Shown here: positions 57,054 to 60,625 of the stretch, piece by piece
Numbering within the stretch: position 1 is the stretch's first letter
Layout of the letters: each line of letters opens with the position of its first letter
Source of the DNA: Legionellales bacterium RIFCSPHIGHO2_12_FULL_37_14
GTDB taxonomy: Bacteria > Pseudomonadota > Gammaproteobacteria > Legionellales > Legionellaceae
Direction: 5' to 3'
Assembly (NCBI GenBank): GCA_001804735.1
Contig: MHBC01000032.1
Coordinates: forward strand, 1-60,625
Length of the DNA: 60,625 nucleotides
Notes under the pieces: model-generated
Database searches by the model: none
What the model saw: only the letters and a program-made list of their open reading frames with translations
What the model was told of the DNA's origin: nothing
Made by a program: the position numbers and the translations under genes

Positions 57054-57534
57054 CTACCACCTTTGTCCCTATGTGCATAAAATTTGCATTTAACCAGCGT
57101 GCATCACTAGGTCTAACCCTTATACAACCATGACTTGCATTATGATTAGGTACATCATAAGACCCATGAACTGCATAATATTGGCTGAAAAACATGCAAT
57201 AAGGCATAGGAGCCCCACCTTCACCAACAGGATATCTAGAAGATCGACAATCAGGGCCGCCTTTTTGAATTACATGAAAGGTCCCAGTTGGAGTACGGCA
57301 AGATCTATGAATATCCGGGCAATAACCACGTCCACCAGAGGCGCGACCTGAACGGATAATTTTTCCATTATCATTAATCGCTGACCATCTGTGGGTGCGT
57401 GGGTTAAACACAAAAGTACCAGCTAACACTATAGGTTTATCGCTAACATCCCCAAAGGCAGCTTCTGTATAGAACATACTGAATAAAAACAAAACGCCAA
57501 TAATTACAGTAAAAACACTTAAAACTCTCATCAC
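57040..57534 (-). CDS. L,D-transpeptidase (YkuD domain)
   Basis: The product has 164 residues. A hydrophobic signal (about 5-26, ending TEAAFG) precedes a YkuD domain with His123 in AVHGSYDVPNHN and the catalytic SHGCIRV (His135, Cys137). Such enzymes form 3-3 crosslinks in peptidoglycan or attach lipoproteins to it; which one cannot be told. A TPTGTFHVIQKG segment fits the family. It stands alone and converges with rsmB. Confidence 0.9.
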   Translation of the reverse strand: MMRVLSVFTVIIGVLFLFSMFYTEAAFGDVSDKPIVLAGTFVFNPRTHRWSAINDNGKIIRSGRASGGRGYCPDIHRSCRTPTGTFHVIQKGGPDCRSSRYPVGEGGAPMPYCMFFSQYYAVHGSYDVPNHNASHGCIRVRPSDARWLNANFMHIGTKVVVKPY

Positions 57535-57689
57535 TACCTCTTTTTTTTAACCTAATAATTATTATAGGCTATATGTTCAAAAATTGCACATTTAAGCAAT
57601 GAAATCCAGCGATGTAGCGAAGTTTAAGAAAGATGTGCTATAATAAATAATGAACACTTTGTTTGATTGTGTTGATGTGGAGAGCCAAA

Positions 57690-59228
57690 ATGGTAGAAAA
57701 GTATAATAAAGTAAGTGCTATTGGTGATGGAAATTGTGCCTTTAATGCATTTATTTTGGGTCTATGTGAAGAGGATACTCTTAATAATATTGAAAAGGTG
57801 ATGCAAAGCGAAGGAAAGGATGCTGATGCGCATTTGCAAACATTTATAGAGTTGGCATCGGAGGTGTTGGGAGTAAAGCCTCCTAACTTTGCAACTTTGA
57901 AAGGTGAATTAATTCGTTTGCGTGAAGAAGTCCCAGAACAATTACAAGTCCAACTAGCTCCCATTATGCGACAGATAGCTTGTGATCAATTAATGCAGGA
58001 TGAAGAATGCAAGCAGTCAACGAAAGCTGCCCTTACTAGTGCTTTTTGGGTGGATGCATTGCCAGGCGCACCGCGAGTGGATCGAGATGATATTTTTAAT
58101 AGACATCAATTTATTAAAAATAAATTTGCTAAAATTAAATCAGCCACGCCTCCACCTCGGCAGCTTGAACGAGAAGATAGAAACACCTATCTAGATAGGG
58201 AAGACGTGAAGCAATGGCAAGAAGCCCGTATAAAAGAATTAAATATCTGGTGGGAAGAAGAGGGGTATGGACAATTTATTAACGGAATGAGAAATCATGC
58301 TGTATATGCAGGAGATCTTGAGCTTGCCCAGTTGGGGCAGTATTTTCGCGTCAATCTTGAACTGTCAAGTCCAGTACTCGAGCCTAGAGATCTTTATAGG
58401 GATAATGGAAAAGTTCCAGTCGGACTAGTAAGTAATCATTCAGAAGACACTCGTTTTGAATTGTATAATCGTGGTGTTGTTGACCATATTGTGGGTGATC
58501 ATCAGCAGTTTCTCTCCCTTCGTCTTGCAAACGAGGGTTTAACTCGCAGGCTGGATTGTGTTCCTGATTACAACAAAGTTTCTGCCCACATTAAAAATCA
58601 TCAAGGCGAATTAAGAGATACAGAAGTTCCAAAAGGTTTAAGCGAAGAATGTTTGGCAGAGCTTAAACAGCGCGGGGTTATTTCCCTGAAAACAGATCCT
58701 AATACCAGTGCGCGGTATTATATATTTGCTCTAGGAAAAGAAGCCGCAGAACGCCGCATTAAAAAATTTTCGCCTGACAATTTAAGAAGCAGTATTCTAC
58801 AATATTCAAAAACTGAAGCTTTACCTACGGTCAGGTTACATCATGAACACGATCATTGGAGTTTTATGCAAAAAGCAAAAGCAGATAACACTCTTGAAGC
58901 GGCGGCGGGGGATAACAGGGTTAAAAGGCATGCAGAACCCGCGTTGATGGAACGCTTACGAAAAGGAGATTTTGCAGATGCTCCAAATAAGTGGGCAAGG
59001 TTTGTTGCCGCGGAGAAAGCAAAATTAGAAGCTGAGAGAAAGCCTAGTGCAGCTGCAAAACCTGATGATCCCGAAAAAACTGTCGACTACCAGCTAGGTG
59101 AAAAAACAACAGTTAAAGTAACTAAAGAAGAGCAAATTGCTTACGATGAGCAGTATGCAAAAAAACTGCAACAAGAGGAATATCAGGCATACCTTGAAGA
59201 GCAGCGCAATACCAGAAGGCCAAAATAA
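57690..59228 (+). CDS. OTU-type cysteine protease with a MIU-like ubiquitin-binding motif
   Basis: The product has 512 residues from ATG 57690 (GGAG upstream). The N-terminal IGDGNCAFNAFILGL is the OTU catalytic Cys loop (Asp13, Cys16), and DHWSF with His389 fits the OTU His motif. The stretch between them, about 370 residues, is far longer than in ordinary OTU domains, as in Legionella LOT-type deubiquitinases. Near the C-terminus YDEQYAKKLQQEEYQAYLEE (from residue 485) matches the inverted ubiquitin-interacting motif (D/E..A..LQ.EE). Lacking a signal peptide, it is probably a secreted effector cutting host ubiquitin, which is an inference. Confidence 0.8.
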   Translation: MVEKYNKVSAIGDGNCAFNAFILGLCEEDTLNNIEKVMQSEGKDADAHLQTFIELASEVLGVKPPNFATLKGELIRLREEVPEQLQVQLAPIMRQIACDQLMQDEECKQSTKAALTSAFWVDALPGAPRVDRDDIFNRHQFIKNKFAKIKSATPPPRQLEREDRNTYLDREDVKQWQEARIKELNIWWEEEGYGQFINGMRNHAVYAGDLELAQLGQYFRVNLELSSPVLEPRDLYRDNGKVPVGLVSNHSEDTRFELYNRGVVDHIVGDHQQFLSLRLANEGLTRRLDCVPDYNKVSAHIKNHQGELRDTEVPKGLSEECLAELKQRGVISLKTDPNTSARYYIFALGKEAAERRIKKFSPDNLRSSILQYSKTEALPTVRLHHEHDHWSFMQKAKADNTLEAAAGDNRVKRHAEPALMERLRKGDFADAPNKWARFVAAEKAKLEAERKPSAAAKPDDPEKTVDYQLGEKTTVKVTKEEQIAYDEQYAKKLQQEEYQAYLEEQRNTRRPK

Positions 59229-59300
59229 ACCACAAGAGCAAGAACGAGATAGTTCAATTTCAGATGTTAACGCATACTTTTACGATTTTCAGTCAAAGTG

Positions 59301-59338
59301 CCGGTCTGGATTGCTTCGCTAACGCTCGCAAAGACGGG
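59301..59338. repeat. imperfect palindromic element after the OTU gene
   Basis: GC-rich sequence starting CCGGTCTGGATTGC and ending CGCTCGCAAAGACGGG can fold with CCGGTCT against AGACGGG and TTGC against GCAA. The 3' half resembles 30179-30192 at the smpB stop (13 of 14 bases). Elements of this type are scattered through many intracellular bacteria. Confidence 0.5.
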
Positions 59339-59373
59339 TATTTTCTCTTAACAAGAAAGGTGTACAAGAAATA

Positions 59374-59435
59374 TATAACTCCCCATTAAGAAGATCCCGT
59401 GCTAACACTCGGGATGACGTACCTGGGGAGTTATA
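59374..59435. repeat. 62-base element with perfect 12-base inverted ends
   Basis: TATAACTCCCCA (59374-59385) and TGGGGAGTTATA (59424-59435) are exact reverse complements. Inside, ATCCCG (59394-59399) pairs with CGGGAT (59410-59415), so the whole can fold into a nested hairpin. The right half recurs at 31127-31149, and TTGGGGAGTTAT also occurs at 8652-8663. It lies between the OTU gene and cspA, like a tiny MITE without a transposase. It may also end cspA transcription, though no T-run follows. Confidence 0.6.
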
Positions 59436-59447
59436 AAAAGGTAGAGT

Positions 59448-59654
59448 TTAGATAACTTCAACTTCTTCAGCTTGAGGGCCTTTTTTGCCAACGCCAGGCT
59501 TAAATTGCACTTTCATGCCTTCAGAAAGGGTTTTGAAACCATCGCCGAGAATTGCGCTGAAATGTACAAAGTAGTCTTTGTCATTACAAGTGATAAAACC
59601 AAAGCCTTTGCTTTCATTAAACCACTTTACTGTACCATTAATTTTGTCTGTCAT
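59448..59654 (-). CDS. cspA: cold shock protein, CspA family
   Basis: The product has 68 residues: one cold-shock domain with RNP1 KGFGFI and RNP2 YFVHF. It binds single-stranded RNA and melts secondary structure. AGAGGAAAC precedes the ATG. A strong sigma-70-type promoter lies 74 bases upstream, leaving a moderately long leader. There are several paralogues in most relatives, so the exact member is unknown. Confidence 0.95.
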   Translation of the reverse strand: MTDKINGTVKWFNESKGFGFITCNDKDYFVHFSAILGDGFKTLSEGMKVQFKPGVGKKGPQAEEVEVI

Positions 59655-59727
59655 AACTGTTGTTTCCTCTAATAATATCTATTGCAACTACACAAGCCAA
59701 AGCAGCATGCCTATTACAACCGCACAT

Positions 59728-59756
59728 ATTGTACATTATTTTTTGTAGAACCTCAA
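59728..59756 (-). promoter_or_regulatory. sigma-70-type promoter of cspA
   Basis: On the minus strand TTGAGG (59751-59756) and TACAAT (59728-59733) are 17 bases apart, a near-consensus promoter. The transcript would carry a leader of about 65-70 bases before the cspA ATG. Confidence 0.6.
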
Positions 59757-59808
59757 TCTAAATCGGATGAATTGATTGATTTATTTTGTTGGGCCAAGAC
59801 AAAACCTA

Positions 59809-60300
59809 CTAGATTTCGGTAATCTCGTTAATCATTATTGCTTCAAGTGGAACATCTGCATGGTCTTTTTTTTGTCCGGTTTTGACTTTGGCGATACTAT
59901 CAACAACATCCATGCCTTCTACTACCTCACCAAAAACACAATATCCTGCGCCTTGGGCAGAATCGTTGCTGTAATTTAAAAATGCATTATCAACTAAATT
60001 AATAAAAAATTGCGCGGTAGCAGAGTCTTTATCCATAGTGCGCGCCATGGCAATAGTGCCTTTTTTATTTTTTTGCGCCTTTTTTGCTTCGTTTTTTATA
60101 GGGGGGTTAGTTTTTTTAGTCTCTAAAGCTTCAGTAAGTCCCCCTCCTTGAATCATAAAGCCATTAATTACCCGATGAAAAATAGTGTCTTTATAAAAAT
60201 CACTCCTAACATAACTTAAAAAATTATTGGCGGTAATAGGGGTGTTTTTGGTGTCTAGCTTAAGCTTAATGTTGCCTTTTGATGTCTTAATTAAAATCAT
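59809..60300 (-). CDS. ppiB: peptidyl-prolyl cis-trans isomerase, cyclophilin type
   Basis: The product has 163 residues, no signal peptide. NFLSYVRSDFYKDTIFHRVI, GFMIQGGGL, TIAMARTMDKDSATAQFFIN and GYCVFGEVVEGMDVVD are the cyclophilin blocks. It speeds proline isomerisation in the cytoplasm. AAGGATC precedes the ATG. The gene follows a 325-base stretch (60301-60625) in which I see only hairpins. Confidence 0.96.
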   Translation of the reverse strand: MILIKTSKGNIKLKLDTKNTPITANNFLSYVRSDFYKDTIFHRVINGFMIQGGGLTEALETKKTNPPIKNEAKKAQKNKKGTIAMARTMDKDSATAQFFINLVDNAFLNYSNDSAQGAGYCVFGEVVEGMDVVDSIAKVKTGQKKDHADVPLEAIMINEITEI

Positions 60301-60426
60301 GGTAGATCCTTTTTATATAAAACTAGGATCCATATATGTCGAAAGGCCCTAGCTAAATTGTGGGGAGTGATTATATGTTAATTTATTTTGTTAGGCCAAT
60401 GCTTCAGGGCAACCGCGTCTTAAATT

Positions 60427-60446
60427 AACCCCCAGTTAGGGGTTTT
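60427..60446 (+). terminator. possible intrinsic terminator
   Basis: AACCCC (60427-60432) pairs with GGGGTT (60439-60444) over a 6-base loop, followed by T residues up to 60446. No plus-strand gene ends just before it in this window, so its target is unclear; it could also be another repeat. Confidence 0.35.
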
Positions 60447-60470
60447 GTAAAAGTGCATTATATTTTAAAA

Positions 60471-60541
60471 ACCGCACGCCGCTACGCTGGGCACGCACGC
60501 GGGCGCGTTCACGTGGATGAGTCGCTGTCGCGACAGCTTTT
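60471..60541. repeat. GC-rich island ending in a 14-base palindrome
   Basis: A 67-base GC-rich stretch stands out in AT-rich non-coding DNA. It ends with GCTGTCGCGACAGC (60524-60537), a perfect palindrome followed by TTTT, which can form a 5-bp stem with a CGCG loop. It may be a repeat of the kind found at 43601, a terminator, or both. Confidence 0.4.
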
Positions 60542-60625
60542 ATATTAAAACCATCAATGATAGCTCTGAATGATCACAACATATTTTTGTACAATGAAAG
60601 GGTTTTTATAAAAAGTTCGCGTAGC

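Noticed and set aside
57663-57690. longer start for the OTU-type protein
   Set aside because: The extra nine residues have no ribosome-binding site; GGAG precedes the ATG at 57690.

Overview
The window looks like a chromosomal segment of an AT-rich, host-associated gammaproteobacterium, most likely in or near Legionellales (Coxiella/Legionella relatives). This is an inference. The pointers are zipA, cytochrome c4 beside engB, algH/yqgE-ruvX-pyrB, dprA-smg-topA and def-fmt-rsmB in gammaproteobacterial order, mevalonate-pathway genes (mvaA, fni and a GHMP kinase), and several large proteins with eukaryote-like or effector-like features (an OTU-type cysteine protease, a kinase-like protein, a 992-residue repeat protein). 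I found no tRNA, rRNA, CRISPR array, insertion sequence or transposase.

Layout. 1-2.9 kb is a gene graveyard: remnants of Fic and ORF6N proteins, a kinase N-terminus and an Atm1-type ABC exporter surround one intact SDR39U1 (YfcH) gene. 3.0-8.6 kb is a division/cell-wall operon (zipA-murF-mraY-murD-ftsW). 8.6-15.6 kb runs mostly on the minus strand: an unknown membrane protein, then the mevalonate genes and comM/yifB. A cluster of DnaA-box matches at 15.7-15.86 kb sits where gene orientation switches from mostly minus to plus. 15.9-31 kb is mostly plus: a C69 peptidase, an AAA/DUF4143 ATPase, the heat-shock set grpE-dnaK-dnaJ with two sigma-32-type promoters, a kinase-like protein, a carA-metK-ahcY-fabL-smpB run and a HEPN/MNT-type pair. 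31-38.4 kb is accessory DNA rich in fragments (response-regulator tail, gutted DUF4143 ATPase, truncated YhcG fused to an interrupted gene), with a PIN toxin/antitoxin pair, two VOC proteins and intact psd and yggS.

38.5-48.4 kb holds the 992-residue repeat protein, a DsbA-like protein, cytochrome c4, engB and a four-gene minus-strand operon: outer-membrane protein, Thr-rich collagen-like protein, GT2 glycosyltransferase and polytopic membrane protein. I read this operon as a possible glycosylated surface-collagen system and consider it the most interesting locus. 48.4-57.5 kb is housekeeping (pyrB, ruvX, yqgE, topA, smg, dprA, def, fmt, rsmB, L,D-transpeptidase). 57.7-59.2 kb encodes the OTU-type protease with a ubiquitin-binding-like C-terminal motif, followed by cspA and ppiB.

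Short palindromic repeats recur through the window: a TTGGGCCTTGGCCCAA element, a CGGGATGACGT...TGGGGAGTTA element, and a GC-rich element lying in frame inside a membrane-protein gene. Together with the many pseudogenes they suggest a genome shaped by reductive decay and small repeat spread. All calls were made by eye from the sequence, without database searches.
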